Positions 1 to 9,603 of a DNA stretch of 64,000 bases are shown here, piece by piece. The notes beneath the pieces are model-generated. The model was not told the DNA's origin and ran no database searches. It saw only the letters and a list, made by a program, of their open reading frames with translations. Positions within the stretch are counted from its first letter, which is position 1. Each line of letters begins with the position of its first letter. Source of the stretch: CAWELS01 sp964468205 (GTDB lineage Bacteria; Acidobacteriota; Terriglobia; Bryobacterales; Bryobacteraceae); NCBI GenBank assembly GCA_964468205.1, contig CAYXVG010000042.1:1-64000 (forward strand), given 5' to 3'. Both the position numbers and the translations under genes were made by a program.

Positions 1-1441
1 GGGGATTGGCGGGATTCCATTGTGGGGGCTGTTCGCGGTTGGCGATGAGGAGCATGCCGAGGCCGATGGTGCGGGTGACGGTGGCCATGTTGGTGAAGTC
101 GATCTTGTTCCAGTGGTCGGCGACACCGTGGTAATCGGGGTATTGGAAGGCGACGGTTAGCGAGTGAGCTGGGACGCCTTTCTCGGCCAGTGGCAGGTTG
201 TCACTGGCACGGAAGTAGTCTTCGCTGTAGCGTTTGTGTTTGTAGACTTCGACGCCGGTTGTCTGGCCGGCCTGGCGCAGGAGTTCGCCGACATCGGAAA
301 AATCGAAGCCCGTGACCGAGAGGCGTTTGATCTGGGGACCTTCGGAACTGTCGGTGCGGCCAACCTGCTCGAGGTTGAGGCCCGCGACGGTGCTTTCGAG
401 TGGAAACGGCGGGTTGGCGGCGTAGTAACGCGAACCCAAGAAGCCTCTCTCTTCGCCAAAGAATGCGACAAAGAGGAGACTGCGCTTGGGCCGCGTTTTC
501 AGGCTGGCCAGGGCGCGCGCCAGTTCGATGACGACGACGGTTCCGCTGCCGTTGTCATTGGCTCCGTTGAAGATGCGGTCACCTTCGCCCGGGGGCTTCA
601 CCCCAACATGGTCGTAGTGGGCGGAGACCATTACGGCCGTCTCGCGGAGCGTGGCGTCGCTCCCGCGAAGGATTCCGACGACGTTGCGCAGTCGCACGTC
701 CTCTTCGACCGGCTCCCCGCAGAGAAGCGAAATACGGACTTCTGCAGCGGGCTGCCGGAGCATCTCCGCCACTACCGGGTCGGTCACCGTCACCCGAGGA
801 GCAGTCTCCGCGGGGGGATTCGCAGGATCTATCAGGAGATGGCGGCGCCCGGGGGCGAAGCCTGCGGGATCCACCAGCAGGACCAGGGTCGGCTGCCACT
901 CCTCCAGCTTGCGACTCATGCGCATGTAGCTGCGGTAGGCGGAGTTCCTCGCGTCCCGGTCTTCCGGAATCGCATCCGGCATCACCACGGCGATGACTCG
1001 CCCCCGTATCTGTTCCTCTTTGGGGGGAGAGGCTCGCGCGAACTCGACTACGGAGACGCTGGCATCGCGGAACTCGAATGGACGGTCCAGGACGCCAGCC
1101 ATCTGAGAGCCGGCGACGCGGATGATCTTCTCGCCGCTGAGAAACGTCAGAGAGAGCCCGCCAGTCCGCCGGAGCTTCCAGTTGGCGGTATGAAAGTAGC
1201 CATCGCCGCTGACGGGTTCGAGGCCGGCGCCGCGAAACTGCGCCGCGATGTACTCGGCGGCAATGTCAAGGCCGTGGGATGGCGTGTCGCGGCCTTCGAG
1301 CAGGTCAGAGGCGATGAACGAGAGATGCCCGCGCAAGGAATCGGAGGCGACCCGGTCGAGGGCGGTTTGCCATTCGGACGGTATCTCCGCGGGCAGAACG
1401 GCCCAGGCGGCACAGAGGAAAATTCCCAGGAGGCGGCGCAT
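1..1441 (-). CDS. M28 family metallopeptidase, secreted (3' end cut by window edge)
   Basis: Zinc aminopeptidase/carboxypeptidase-like enzyme, probably exported. The minus frame is open from an ATG at 1441 to the window start, giving about 480 residues with no stop. The N-terminus (MRRLLGIFLCAAWAVLPAE) is a signal peptide. The M28 metal-binding signatures are visible: SAHYDHVG near residue 273, NGANDNGSGT near 290 and EERGFLGS further on, followed by a late HGVADHWNKID segment that supplies the last metal-ligand region. About 120 residues before the first zinc ligand probably form a PA-like insert, as in other bacterial M28 enzymes. It ends near the HupE-like gene on the same strand. Only the C-terminal end is missing. 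Family assignment is firm; substrate is unknown. Confidence 0.9.
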   Translation of the reverse strand, partial: MRRLLGIFLCAAWAVLPAEIPSEWQTALDRVASDSLRGHLSFIASDLLEGRDTPSHGLDIAAEYIAAQFRGAGLEPVSGDGYFHTANWKLRRTGGLSLTFLSGEKIIRVAGSQMAGVLDRPFEFRDASVSVVEFARASPPKEEQIRGRVIAVVMPDAIPEDRDARNSAYRSYMRMSRKLEEWQPTLVLLVDPAGFAPGRRHLLIDPANPPAETAPRVTVTDPVVAEMLRQPAAEVRISLLCGEPVEEDVRLRNVVGILRGSDATLRETAVMVSAHYDHVGVKPPGEGDRIFNGANDNGSGTVVVIELARALASLKTRPKRSLLFVAFFGEERGFLGSRYYAANPPFPLESTVAGLNLEQVGRTDSSEGPQIKRLSVTGFDFSDVGELLRQAGQTTGVEVYKHKRYSEDYFRASDNLPLAEKGVPAHSLTVAFQYPDYHGVADHWNKIDFTNMATVTRTIGLGMLLIANREQPPQWNPANP

Positions 1442-1451
1442 TAACTTAAGA

Positions 1452-2426
1452 CTACCTTTGCAGACGGTAGAGAAACCAGCCGAGGCCGAATACCAAGAGC
1501 GTTCCAGCGATGATCCGCTCGCCCCAAATGCCGGGCAGGCGCGGCCGCAGCCGGCTCCAGAGAAGGGCGACCAGTCCGATGGCAAGGAAATCCGTCACAA
1601 TCGCGCCAGACAGCAGATAGAACGGCGAGAAGCGAGTCTCACGCAGAAACAGAGCCAGGTACAGGCCGTGGAACATTCCGAGAACGCCCACCACGAGCCA
1701 ACGCTGGCCGGCATCGGGTAGAAGAAGAATCTCGACGGCGAGGTAGGCGATGGTCAGCGCGGCCGCCGCTTCGACGAACCGCGGCGCGGGATACCAGTTC
1801 AGCAGCGGCAGGGCAAAAGTGGCCAGGGCTTGGCCGAGGGCGAACATCCCGGCCAAAGCCAGCAGCTCTTTCCGGTTTCGCGCGGCCACGGTGAGGGCCA
1901 CCAGAAAAAGTATGGCGGCAAGCCCCCCAAGGGCGCGGCGGGCGCCGGCGCCGAGTTGCTGGCCGGCAGTTTCCCAAAAGGTGGGCGGGATGAAATTGAT
2001 GGTCACGGTGGGGAGGGTGAAGTCGAAGATGGCCTGGTCCGCCACCTCCCCGCGATAGGCCCGGAGGATGTGTACGTGGTTCGGGACGGTAACGGCGTAG
2101 AAGCGGCACTCGACGTCGAGGACTTCAACGGGAGCCGAAAACTCGTACCGCGCCTGACAGACGAACATCCCCTCGGCCTGATCGGGACGGCAGGAGAGAT
2201 CGGCAAGGCGCCCGGTTTCCCCGCCCGAGCGCAAGCTGAAGTGGTCGAAGAGGAGTTTCTGCGGGTCGTCCAGCACCTCCGTCTCGTAGAGGGGCATCTT
2301 CAGTTCGAACCTGGCCTCGGAACCGGTGACATGGAGTTCGCCGGTGCTGATGCTGACCATGTGGGCAGCAGCCGGAGCGAAAGCGGCCAGAAGCGCCAAC
2401 ACGGTGCGCACCGCCAGGCGCTTCAC
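1452..2426 (-). CDS. HupE/UreJ-like membrane protein
   Basis: Protein of 324 residues. A signal peptide (to about residue 21, ending APAAAH) is followed by a roughly 130-residue extracytoplasmic domain rich in beta strands, then about six or seven membrane helices from residue 165 to the C-terminus. The helix containing LGMFHGLYLALFL resembles the glycine/histidine-rich helix of the HupE/UreJ_2 group, which has been linked to nickel/cobalt handling; no metal role can be shown here. The start is a GTG at 2426 that overlaps the stop of the upstream GH2 gene by four bases (GTGA), so it is probably translated by coupling to that gene. The pairing with a glycosidase is odd and unexplained. Confidence 0.75.
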   Translation of the reverse strand: MKRLAVRTVLALLAAFAPAAAHMVSISTGELHVTGSEARFELKMPLYETEVLDDPQKLLFDHFSLRSGGETGRLADLSCRPDQAEGMFVCQARYEFSAPVEVLDVECRFYAVTVPNHVHILRAYRGEVADQAIFDFTLPTVTINFIPPTFWETAGQQLGAGARRALGGLAAILFLVALTVAARNRKELLALAGMFALGQALATFALPLLNWYPAPRFVEAAAALTIAYLAVEILLLPDAGQRWLVVGVLGMFHGLYLALFLRETRFSPFYLLSGAIVTDFLAIGLVALLWSRLRPRLPGIWGERIIAGTLLVFGLGWFLYRLQR

Positions 2427-4591
2427 TTGAGCACGACCTTCCTGCGGCTGATGGTTGGATCGCCGTCTTCGGGGACGGCCGAGGCGGTAAGAAGATGGTT
2501 CCCTTCCCCGTCCGGGATCGTCATCGGGAGCGCGTAGGTCACCTGCCCCAGAGCCGGAATCTCAAATCGCGTCTCCTGCCGTGCGGCGCGGCCGCCGGCG
2601 CTATCCTCAAGAGTCAGGGAAAGGAGTCCCCGCCGGGGGCGGTTGCCGTCGTTCACCAGCATCACGGCGAAGCGCCGCTCCTCGCCAGCGGCCAGCGCCG
2701 GCTGCCAGAAGTTGAGGTAGACGCCGAGCGGGCGAAAGGCCTGCCCTACGTAGTCGAGGAAGCGCGGTTCGAGTTCGAGCGTCTTCACATCAGTGAAGTG
2801 GTCCGAGGTGAAGACGCCCGGGAAGCTGGCGGTGAGGTAGACGAAGTGGAGGATGCCAGCGAACTGCCGGTGCGCGCGCCAGTACTCGGTGAGTCCGGCA
2901 AGGTGATAGGCGCCCGCCTCGAAGCGTTCTTCCGCGGTGGCGTTTTCTCCCACCAGTTTCCGGTAGATGTTGTCAGTAAGCAGTGTCGGGGAGCCGTTGC
3001 GGTTGAGCCAAAGCCAGCCGTACTCGTTCACGATGGCGGCGTGTGCGGTAGGGTGCGCGGAGTTGACGCTTTTCTCTCCGGTTCCCCGTTCCAGGTCTGT
3101 CATTTCGAAACCGGGCTCGCGGCCGGACTGCACGCGCGAGAAGAGGTAGGGGTGGTCCTCGACGGGATCGTCGGGGCCGGCGGGCAGTCCGTAGCCGTTC
3201 TCCCAGGGGCGATTGCTGAGGTCGAGCCCGCGCACGGCCGGGATGATCCGCTCGGCGAAGACATCGGCTTCGGTCTCGTTATTCGCATCCCAGATGACGA
3301 CGCTCGGATGGTTCCAGCTATCGCGCACCCATTCTCCGTATTGGCGGATCATTTCGTTGACATCCCACTCCTGGGGGAAATTTCCGCGGCCGGTCCAGAC
3401 GAAAAACTCGTGCTGGATGAGGAGGCCGGTTTCGTCGGCGATCGCAAGCCAGCGGTCCGGCACCGGTCCGATACAGAAACGGAAGCTGTTCCAGTGAAGC
3501 TTCTTTGGGATTTCGACGAGCAGCTTTCGCACCCACTTTTCGTCCCAGGGGAGGCGGCCGCACTCCGGGTCTTCAAAGAAGCGGTGGAGTGTGATGTTCG
3601 AGCCGCGCAGGAAGTAGACCTCTCCGTTCAGGTAGGCGCGGCGGGTGGCGGTGTCGAAGCGAAACTCGCGGACGCCGAAGCGGGTGCGGGTGTTGTCGCC
3701 AGGGGTTCCGCTGCGCAGAACGTAGAGGTGTGGCGTCTCGGGGGTCCAGAGTTTCGCATTGGGAATGGGAATGGTCTGAGTGATCACGCGCTCTTCACCG
3801 GCGGCCAGGCGAAGGCGCAAGGGGGCGGCCTCGGCGACGGTGTTTTCTCCCCTCCACTCGCCGATGTCCTGGGTAATGGTGAGTTCGCGCGGCTGGCCGG
3901 GGTTTCGGACGCGCGTCTGCACGACGATCGCCGGCGGGTCGATTTTCGGCGCCACCTGGACACTTTCGATCAAGGGCCCGTTGCGGAGTAGGAGCGAGAC
4001 GGAGTCGTAGATACCCGGCGTCCACTTGGTCTTTTCGAAGTCCGTCCCGGACGGGACCGATGAGGGGAGGACGCCGGGGTGCGCGCCGATGCGAATGACG
4101 AGCTCATTTTCGCCCTGCCAGTCGATAGCGCCGGTGAGGTCGAAGTAACCGGCGGTGAAGCAGCCGAGGTGCTCGCCGACCGGGGTTTTGTTCAGCCACA
4201 CGGCGGTTCCGAACTGGGCTTTGTTCACTTTTAGCGTGACGATTTCCCGTTTGTCGGGAAGGCGGAACGTTTTCCGGTACCAGAAGTAGTTGCGCTCCTG
4301 GCGGGCGATTCCCGCACCGGCCGGCAGGCTGGTTTTGGGAATGGCGCCGCGCCGCATCAGGTTCTCGAGATAGCCGCGGCTCTCGAAGCGGTCCACGTCA
4401 GGGAACTCCGGCCGGGCCAGGTTGGCGAGGCCGGGAACCGGCGCCGTGTGGCCATAAGACTCCGGGACCGGGCCGGGGACGACACTGCCGGTCACTTGCC
4501 AATCGCCGTCTAGAGAGATCGTGATTCGCTGAGCGGCAAGCGGCGGGACGAGCGTGGCAAAAAGCGCTGCGATGACGATGAAGACGCGCAT
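2423..4591 (-). CDS. secreted glycoside hydrolase family 2 protein
   Basis: GH2 enzyme (beta-galactosidase/glucuronidase/mannosidase superfamily) of 722 residues with a cleavable signal peptide (first 20 residues, ending PPLAAQ). Domain order: sugar-binding jelly roll (about 25-200), immunoglobulin-like sandwich (about 205-310), TIM barrel (from about 315) and a C-terminal sandwich. The barrel has the acid/base motif WDANNETE, giving Glu439 as probable proton donor, and a candidate nucleophile Glu523 in VNEYGW. Substrate cannot be read from sequence. It is the first gene of a two-gene unit with the HupE-like gene. The start ATG at 4591 directly gives the signal peptide. Confidence 0.9.
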   Translation of the reverse strand: MRVFIVIAALFATLVPPLAAQRITISLDGDWQVTGSVVPGPVPESYGHTAPVPGLANLARPEFPDVDRFESRGYLENLMRRGAIPKTSLPAGAGIARQERNYFWYRKTFRLPDKREIVTLKVNKAQFGTAVWLNKTPVGEHLGCFTAGYFDLTGAIDWQGENELVIRIGAHPGVLPSSVPSGTDFEKTKWTPGIYDSVSLLLRNGPLIESVQVAPKIDPPAIVVQTRVRNPGQPRELTITQDIGEWRGENTVAEAAPLRLRLAAGEERVITQTIPIPNAKLWTPETPHLYVLRSGTPGDNTRTRFGVREFRFDTATRRAYLNGEVYFLRGSNITLHRFFEDPECGRLPWDEKWVRKLLVEIPKKLHWNSFRFCIGPVPDRWLAIADETGLLIQHEFFVWTGRGNFPQEWDVNEMIRQYGEWVRDSWNHPSVVIWDANNETEADVFAERIIPAVRGLDLSNRPWENGYGLPAGPDDPVEDHPYLFSRVQSGREPGFEMTDLERGTGEKSVNSAHPTAHAAIVNEYGWLWLNRNGSPTLLTDNIYRKLVGENATAEERFEAGAYHLAGLTEYWRAHRQFAGILHFVYLTASFPGVFTSDHFTDVKTLELEPRFLDYVGQAFRPLGVYLNFWQPALAAGEERRFAVMLVNDGNRPRRGLLSLTLEDSAGGRAARQETRFEIPALGQVTYALPMTIPDGEGNHLLTASAVPEDGDPTISRRKVVLK

Positions 4592-4772
4592 TCTCGTTTA
4601 GTGTAGCTGTTCGCAAGTGTGAGGGAGTTCGGGCGGTACGCTGGAATTGGGGGGGGCAATGGTAATGGCGCGCGGAAAGGGCGTAGGCTAGCCTGGCTCC
4701 AGCGTCCGTCATATACTAAGGGGACGGTTTCGGGCGGAGGCCGCGCGGAACCCAACTCTGGGGAAGGAATCG

Positions 4773-5543
4773 ATGGTGACGAATCCGAAAACGACTCGCG
4801 AAGGGCGGGTTTTGCGGTTCACGCTGAATCGTCCCGAAAAGCGGAATGCTTTGCGCATTCTGGACTGCAGTCAACTCGTGGCCGCCTTCAACGAAGCGGA
4901 GCTCGATGACAGTGTCGGTGCGATTCTTCTGGATGCGGAGGGACCGGCGTTCTGTTCCGGAATGGACCTGGCCGAATCCCTGCGCGAGGACGCTCCCGAG
5001 CAGGCCGCCATTCACAATGAATTGTTCACCATCGGCGCCCGCATCACCAAACCGATCATCGCGGCCGTACAGGGACAGGCGTTGGCGGGCGGCTTGGGGC
5101 TGGTGACGAACGCGCACATCGTCGTGGCCGGCGAAGGGGCAGGCTTCGGCCTGACGGAGATCCGCATCGGGCTGTGGCCGTTCGTGGTATTCCGCTCCGT
5201 AGCCTGCGCCATTGGCGAGCGCCGGGCGCTCGAGCTAAGCCTCACCGGGCGCGTCATTTCGGCCGAGGAAGCGTTGCAGTGGGGCCTGATTCACCATCTG
5301 GCGCCCAACGGCGAGCTGCTGGAGCGGGCGCTGGCGGTGGCCTCCACGGTCGCCCGGTTTAGCCAGATGGCCGTGCGGCGCGGGCTTGACTATGTCCACC
5401 GCTCGCGCGCTTTGTCCCCATCGGAAGCAGTAGATCTCGCCGATACGATGCGACGCTGGACGTTCAAGAGCGCCGATTTCGCGGAAGGGGTCGGGGCGTT
5501 CTTCGAGAAACGTGAGCCGGAGTGGCCCTCGATCAAGCGCTGA
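4773..5543 (+). CDS. enoyl-CoA hydratase/isomerase family protein
   Basis: Crotonase-fold protein of 256 residues, the usual length. It has the first oxyanion-hole segment (PAFCSGMDLAE, about residues 66-76) and the second one (QGQALAGGLGLV, about 102-113). Crotonase members hydrate enoyl-CoA or isomerise, cleave or dehalogenate CoA thioesters. The two catalytic glutamates of classical hydratases are not both clearly placed, so the exact reaction is open. A good ribosome-binding site (GGAAGGA) lies five bases before the ATG at 4773. The gene stands alone between the GH2 operon and a lipoprotein, giving no pathway context. Confidence 0.88.
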   Translation: MVTNPKTTREGRVLRFTLNRPEKRNALRILDCSQLVAAFNEAELDDSVGAILLDAEGPAFCSGMDLAESLREDAPEQAAIHNELFTIGARITKPIIAAVQGQALAGGLGLVTNAHIVVAGEGAGFGLTEIRIGLWPFVVFRSVACAIGERRALELSLTGRVISAEEALQWGLIHHLAPNGELLERALAVASTVARFSQMAVRRGLDYVHRSRALSPSEAVDLADTMRRWTFKSADFAEGVGAFFEKREPEWPSIKR

Positions 5544-5560
5544 TAGACGAGCGAGGCCCA

Positions 5561-5566
5561 TATAAT
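5561..5566 (+). promoter_or_regulatory. -10 element TATAAT upstream of small lipoprotein
   Basis: A perfect TATAAT lies 27 bases before the ATG at 5593, in a GC-rich gap. No good -35 hexamer is seen 16-18 bases upstream, so it would be a weak or activator-dependent promoter. Confidence 0.4.
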
Positions 5567-5592
5567 TGGGGGGTCGATCAGAGAATCCAGCT

Positions 5593-6150
5593 ATGACGAA
5601 TCCCGGTGTCAGATTTGCGGCCACATTGTTATTCTTCCTGTTTGCCGCGTGCCCGGGAAGGCCTCCCGAAGGCAGCCTGGTGGTTCCCCGCGGTTCTACT
5701 ATTTCGGTAATCGTGAGTGAATCCATCGCGCCTAGCACCCACTCGAGCGGGTCAACCTTTAAGGCGGAATTATCGAGCCCGCTGTCGCTCGGCGACACGA
5801 TCGTTGTCACGTCCGGGGCCTTGGTGGAGGGTCTAGTGGAAATCCCGGATGCGGGCAAGGACTCCACCGCGGTGGAATTGCGCCTCACCAGCCTGCAGAT
5901 CACCGAGACGTCGAGGCTTCCCATCAGCACCAAGCCGATGAGCCGCACGGCCTCGTCCACGGTCACCACGGAGGTGATCGCGGACGCCACCACCGGCCTC
6001 AAGGACAAGATCCGGTACCTCGCTGAAACCGGCGAAACAAGTGCGGAACGCGGCGGTGAAGAGAGTGATACGGGCGGCGCGGCCGTTCCAAGAAACTCCC
6101 AGCTTGTATTCACCCTCGCGGAGGATCTGGTGGTTGTTCCGGCGGGGTGA
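5593..6150 (+). CDS. small lipoprotein, hypothetical
   Basis: Protein of 185 residues. It opens with a short charged region, a hydrophobic stretch and a lipobox-like LFAAC, so Cys20 is probably lipidated. The mature part has a segment of the type VPRGSTISVIVSE followed by a THSSGSTFKAELSSPL stretch and a LTSLQI strand. This beta-rich pattern recurs in acidobacterial envelope proteins; no function is assigned. The reading frame could start at 5566, but the ATG at 5593 places the signal peptide correctly and lies behind the TATAAT element. It is convergent with the GRE operon that ends at 6208. Confidence 0.7.
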   Translation: MTNPGVRFAATLLFFLFAACPGRPPEGSLVVPRGSTISVIVSESIAPSTHSSGSTFKAELSSPLSLGDTIVVTSGALVEGLVEIPDAGKDSTAVELRLTSLQITETSRLPISTKPMSRTASSTVTTEVIADATTGLKDKIRYLAETGETSAERGGEESDTGGAAVPRNSQLVFTLAEDLVVVPAG

Positions 6151-6207
6151 GTTTCGGAGAGGCCAGAAAGAACGCAGGTTCACGCTAGCGATGGGTTCGA
6201 TGCACAG

Positions 6208-8580
6208 TCACATGTGAGCTTCGCGGGAAATAATCTCTTCCTGGATCTCCGGCAGCAAGTTGATGAAGAACTCACTCAACCCGGCGACGCGGACCACAAG
6301 GTCACGGTACGCGTCCGGGTTCTCCCGGGCCGCTCTCAGCACCTCGCTGTCCACACAATTGAGCTGTAGTTCCTGGCCGCCCTTTTTGAAATAGACGTTA
6401 AGCATGGCCCGGACCTTGCGGCGGTTCACCGTATTCTTCAGCATGCTGGCGGTGAAGCGAAGGTTCACCTGGTAGCCGGTTTGCCAGCTTTCCGGCCCGT
6501 TCAGTTTCGCGACACTGTTGAGAAGCGCCGTGGGCCCGCTCATTTCGCAGCCGGCGCCGGCGGCGATGGAACTGGCGAGCGGAGCGCCGGCGAGACGGCC
6601 GTCGGGGGTGGCGGGGGTACGCAAGCCGGTCCGCACGTGGGAGGTGCGGACAATGTGGGTGTTACCCATGGGAGTTCCGTCGCGGGGGTCCTTGCAGATC
6701 TCCTTCACGGGTTGGTCGCGGAGGCGTTCCACGAGAGCGATGATGCCGTCGAGATGTGGATCGTCGTTGCCGTGCTTCGGAGCGGCGAGGAGCTTGGCGC
6801 GGAGGGTTTCGTAGCCCTCGAAGTTGTTCCGGCACGCCTGCGCGATATCCTCGATGGTGGCGGCCCGGTCTTCGTAGACGACTTTGCGAATCGCTCCGAG
6901 AGCGTCGACCGCATTCGCGAAATAGACGCCGCCGCAGGAGAGGATGTTGTACTTTGTTCCTTCCACCAAATCACGGGCGCGGTCGATGCAGCCATCGAAC
7001 AGGCAGGAGGTGAGGGGAGTCTGCCCCCAGCGCATTTGCGCGTCGAGGAGCATGTTCGTCCGCTCGTAGCTGGCGGCGATCCCCTCGCGGAGATGATCGC
7101 CGAAGGCGCGGGTGAACTCCTCGAAGGTAACGAGGCGGCTGAGAGGCCTTGCCGCGGCAGTGGGCGTTCGATTATTTTTGTACCCCCGTCCGGCGGTGAG
7201 CGTAGCTTCGAGCGCGCCGAGGTAGTTGCAACTGGCGCCGGGATTGAAGTAGAACTGGCCGGGGACGGAAAGCTCGTTGCAGCCGACGGGCGCGTAATTG
7301 TAGGCGTCCTCTTCGGACAGGCCCAGTTTCATGAGGCCGGCGGGAATGACCTCGTCGTTCCAGAAAAGGGGCATGGAGCCGGTTTTGCCGACCACTTCCA
7401 GGCAGTTGTCGAAGAACTTCTGGTCGATGTTCCGGTGCCAGCGTACCCAAACCATCGGGTCGGGGAGCACCATATTGGTCGTGCCGGTCAGCATGAGCCA
7501 TGAGAGCCGATTGGTGAGGTCCTCGCCATCCGGGGTGGAACCGCCAACGACGAAACCTTGTGAAAGGCGGTGTTCCGGCCCCCAGAAAGTGTTGTCGTAC
7601 TGCTTGAGGATGAAGTTCTCGAACAGCGAGACTACTTGCTCATCGGAAATGCGGCCGGTCTTTTTGTCTCCCTCATAGTACGGCAGCAGAATCTGGTCGA
7701 GGTGATCCGGCGTCAGCGAGTAGCCCTGGCCTTCAACGGCCAGCGCCTGGTGGGTGTACCAGATGAGCTGCACCGCCTCGCGAAAGGTGTCCGGTGGTTC
7801 GCCGGAGATTTTCCGCGATATGGCCGCCATTTCCTCGAGTTCCTTCGCGCGGCCGGAGTCCGTGGTCTTTTGGGCTTCGAAACGCAGGAAATCAGCATAG
7901 CGGGCGATCCACTCGGAGAGACCGGCCATGGATTCTTCCGCGGACTCGAGAAAAGCGAGAGAGGCGGGATCCGATTCGCCCCGGCGGCGGTTGCGTATCT
8001 TACGCAGATAGCCGGCGATGCCGATTTGGAGCAGTTCGGAGTAGGCGGGTGTGAGATGGCCCTGATTCGAGAGAAGCTTGTAGTCGGTGATGGTTTCGGG
8101 ACCGTCCGGCGGCTTCGCGTAAGGGTGTTCCGGGTGGGCGGCGCGGAACCGGCCCCAGAGATTCCGTTCATACCAGTAGTCCCAGATCTCTTCCGGGACC
8201 TGACCGCTCAGATAGCCGCGGCTTTTCGGATTTTCGCCGGCGTAGATGCTGTTGGTTCCGAGGCCGAGCTCGACGTAGAGCGGCATGGCGCCGGGGATCT
8301 CGGAGATGGAGCCGGCGATGCGGTCATGTTCGCGCAGATAGAGAGGGACAGTGTTGCAATACTCGCGCAGGGCCTTGCTTTTCCGGATAATCCACGGCTT
8401 TTCCTCGTTCGCGCGGAAGATGTCAGTGTAGACGCGGGCGCGATGATACGCCACGGCGATCGGGGAGTTTATGATGCTGTCCCGGAGGTCTCCGGTATGG
8501 GGATCGGTGGGCCTCGCAAGACGGGCGGCAGCCGGCGCCGCCACGAAGCCGCCAAGAAAGGTTCGGCGCGTAAATGGCAT
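6208..8580 (-). CDS. glycyl radical enzyme (PFL family) with Tat-like leader, paralog 2
   Basis: Glycyl radical enzyme of 790 residues from the pyruvate formate-lyase superfamily; reaction unknown. The whole fold is present: PFL-type N-terminal domain, thiyl cysteine in PVGCNE (about Cys434 with Glu436), and C-terminal glycyl-radical loop RVAGLSEFF (about Gly767, 24 residues from the end). It begins MPFTRRTFLGGFVAAPAAARL, a twin-arginine type leader followed by a mildly hydrophobic stretch and an A-x-A site. The ATG at 8580 is preferred over the in-frame one at 8604 because the paralog starts at the same residue. It is the last gene of the GRE/activase/GRE unit, 63 bases after the activase. 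It aligns almost without gaps with the gene at 9600-11972. CxE-type active sites occur in dehydratase/lyase GREs, so a lyase role is more likely than PFL activity. Confidence 0.9.
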   Translation of the reverse strand: MPFTRRTFLGGFVAAPAAARLARPTDPHTGDLRDSIINSPIAVAYHRARVYTDIFRANEEKPWIIRKSKALREYCNTVPLYLREHDRIAGSISEIPGAMPLYVELGLGTNSIYAGENPKSRGYLSGQVPEEIWDYWYERNLWGRFRAAHPEHPYAKPPDGPETITDYKLLSNQGHLTPAYSELLQIGIAGYLRKIRNRRRGESDPASLAFLESAEESMAGLSEWIARYADFLRFEAQKTTDSGRAKELEEMAAISRKISGEPPDTFREAVQLIWYTHQALAVEGQGYSLTPDHLDQILLPYYEGDKKTGRISDEQVVSLFENFILKQYDNTFWGPEHRLSQGFVVGGSTPDGEDLTNRLSWLMLTGTTNMVLPDPMVWVRWHRNIDQKFFDNCLEVVGKTGSMPLFWNDEVIPAGLMKLGLSEEDAYNYAPVGCNELSVPGQFYFNPGASCNYLGALEATLTAGRGYKNNRTPTAAARPLSRLVTFEEFTRAFGDHLREGIAASYERTNMLLDAQMRWGQTPLTSCLFDGCIDRARDLVEGTKYNILSCGGVYFANAVDALGAIRKVVYEDRAATIEDIAQACRNNFEGYETLRAKLLAAPKHGNDDPHLDGIIALVERLRDQPVKEICKDPRDGTPMGNTHIVRTSHVRTGLRTPATPDGRLAGAPLASSIAAGAGCEMSGPTALLNSVAKLNGPESWQTGYQVNLRFTASMLKNTVNRRKVRAMLNVYFKKGGQELQLNCVDSEVLRAARENPDAYRDLVVRVAGLSEFFINLLPEIQEEIISREAHM

Positions 8581-8643
8581 ACTGAGATGGATTTTACCAG
8601 ACACCGCGGAGATCAGATCCGGAGCCGCGCCGCCGTGAACGGC

Positions 8644-9603
8644 TCAGATGCTCGTGCAGAGGCTGGGGAATTCCCGGCAGGCGGCTTCCGATGGAGTGGT
8701 CTGGCGGACCATGCGGATCCCTTGGCTGCCGACGTGGCGGACCCAGCCTTCGACGGTATCAAAGTCCGGCGGCTCCACAGATCCGGGCATGCGCGTTTCG
8801 AAGCCGAAGCGCTCGAGTTTGGCGCGGCCGAGGCGGTGGTAGGGCAGCAGTTCCACGGCACGGATTCCCGGAAGGTGTTTCGCGGTGGCGGCGATGCCGT
8901 CGAGATGCTCGCGGCGGGCATTGAACTCGGGAATCATCGGGCAGCGCATCACGATGTTCGCGCCGCGGCCGTGAAGCTTTGTGAGGTTTGTGATGATCGT
9001 CTCGCGGTCAACGCCCGTAAAGGAATTGTGGAGTTCTGGGCTGGTCTCCTTGTAGTCGTAGAAGAATAGATCCACAAGGTTGGCGAAGGGTTCCAGTTGG
9101 TCCCACTTACAGTAGCCGGAAGTTTCGAGCGTCACATGGAGGCCTTCGCGCTTGGCGGCCTTCACCAGCGCCAGGGCGAACTCCGGCTGGAATAGCGGGT
9201 CGCCGCCGGAGATGGTGAGGCCGCCCTTCGACTCTTCGTAGTAGGCCCTGTCGCGCAGCACCACTTCCATGACGAAATCCACGCTGACGTCGCGGCCGAC
9301 GATTTCGAGCGCCCGGGCATCGCACTTCGCGGCGCATTCGCCGCAATCCGAACAGGCAGCGTGGTCGACTGACGGCGGTGCCGGGAAGGCGATGGCATCT
9401 TCCGGGCAGACATTGTCGCAGGCTCCGCAGGAGATGCACTTCCGCGGCAGGTAACTGAGCTCCGGCTCCGGATTCTGGCTTTCGGGATTGTGGCACCAGA
9501 GGCAGCGGAGGTAGCAGCCCTTGAGGAAGACAGTGGTGCGGATGCCCGGTCCGTCGTGTACACAGAACCGCTGGATGTCGAAGATGCGGCCGGAAGCGCT
9601 CAC
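8644..9603 (-). CDS. glycyl radical enzyme activating enzyme (radical SAM)
   Basis: Radical-SAM activase of 319 residues that would abstract a hydrogen from the GRE glycine. It has the radical-SAM cluster motif CYLRCLWC (CxxxCxxC, about residues 29-36). After it come two ferredoxin-like [4Fe-4S] motifs, CISCGACDNVCP and CSDCGECAAKC, typical of activases for non-PFL glycyl radical enzymes. A GGDP motif (TISGGDPLFQPE) for SAM binding is also present. The open frame runs far upstream inside the GRE gene, but the real start is GTG at 9603, overlapping the GRE stop as GTGA and giving the conserved N-terminus VSASGRIFDIQRFCVHDGPG. Unlike the two GREs it has no export signal. One activase probably serves both. 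Confidence 0.93.
   Translation of the reverse strand: MSASGRIFDIQRFCVHDGPGIRTTVFLKGCYLRCLWCHNPESQNPEPELSYLPRKCISCGACDNVCPEDAIAFPAPPSVDHAACSDCGECAAKCDARALEIVGRDVSVDFVMEVVLRDRAYYEESKGGLTISGGDPLFQPEFALALVKAAKREGLHVTLETSGYCKWDQLEPFANLVDLFFYDYKETSPELHNSFTGVDRETIITNLTKLHGRGANIVMRCPMIPEFNARREHLDGIAATAKHLPGIRAVELLPYHRLGRAKLERFGFETRMPGSVEPPDFDTVEGWVRHVGSQGIRMVRQTTPSEAACREFPSLCTSI

Noticed and set aside
164..1444. 426-residue plus-strand open frame
   Set aside because: Antisense shadow of the M28 gene, whose frame contains clear metal-binding motifs.
2495..3991. 498-residue plus-strand open frame
   Set aside because: Antisense to the GH2 gene; no motifs.
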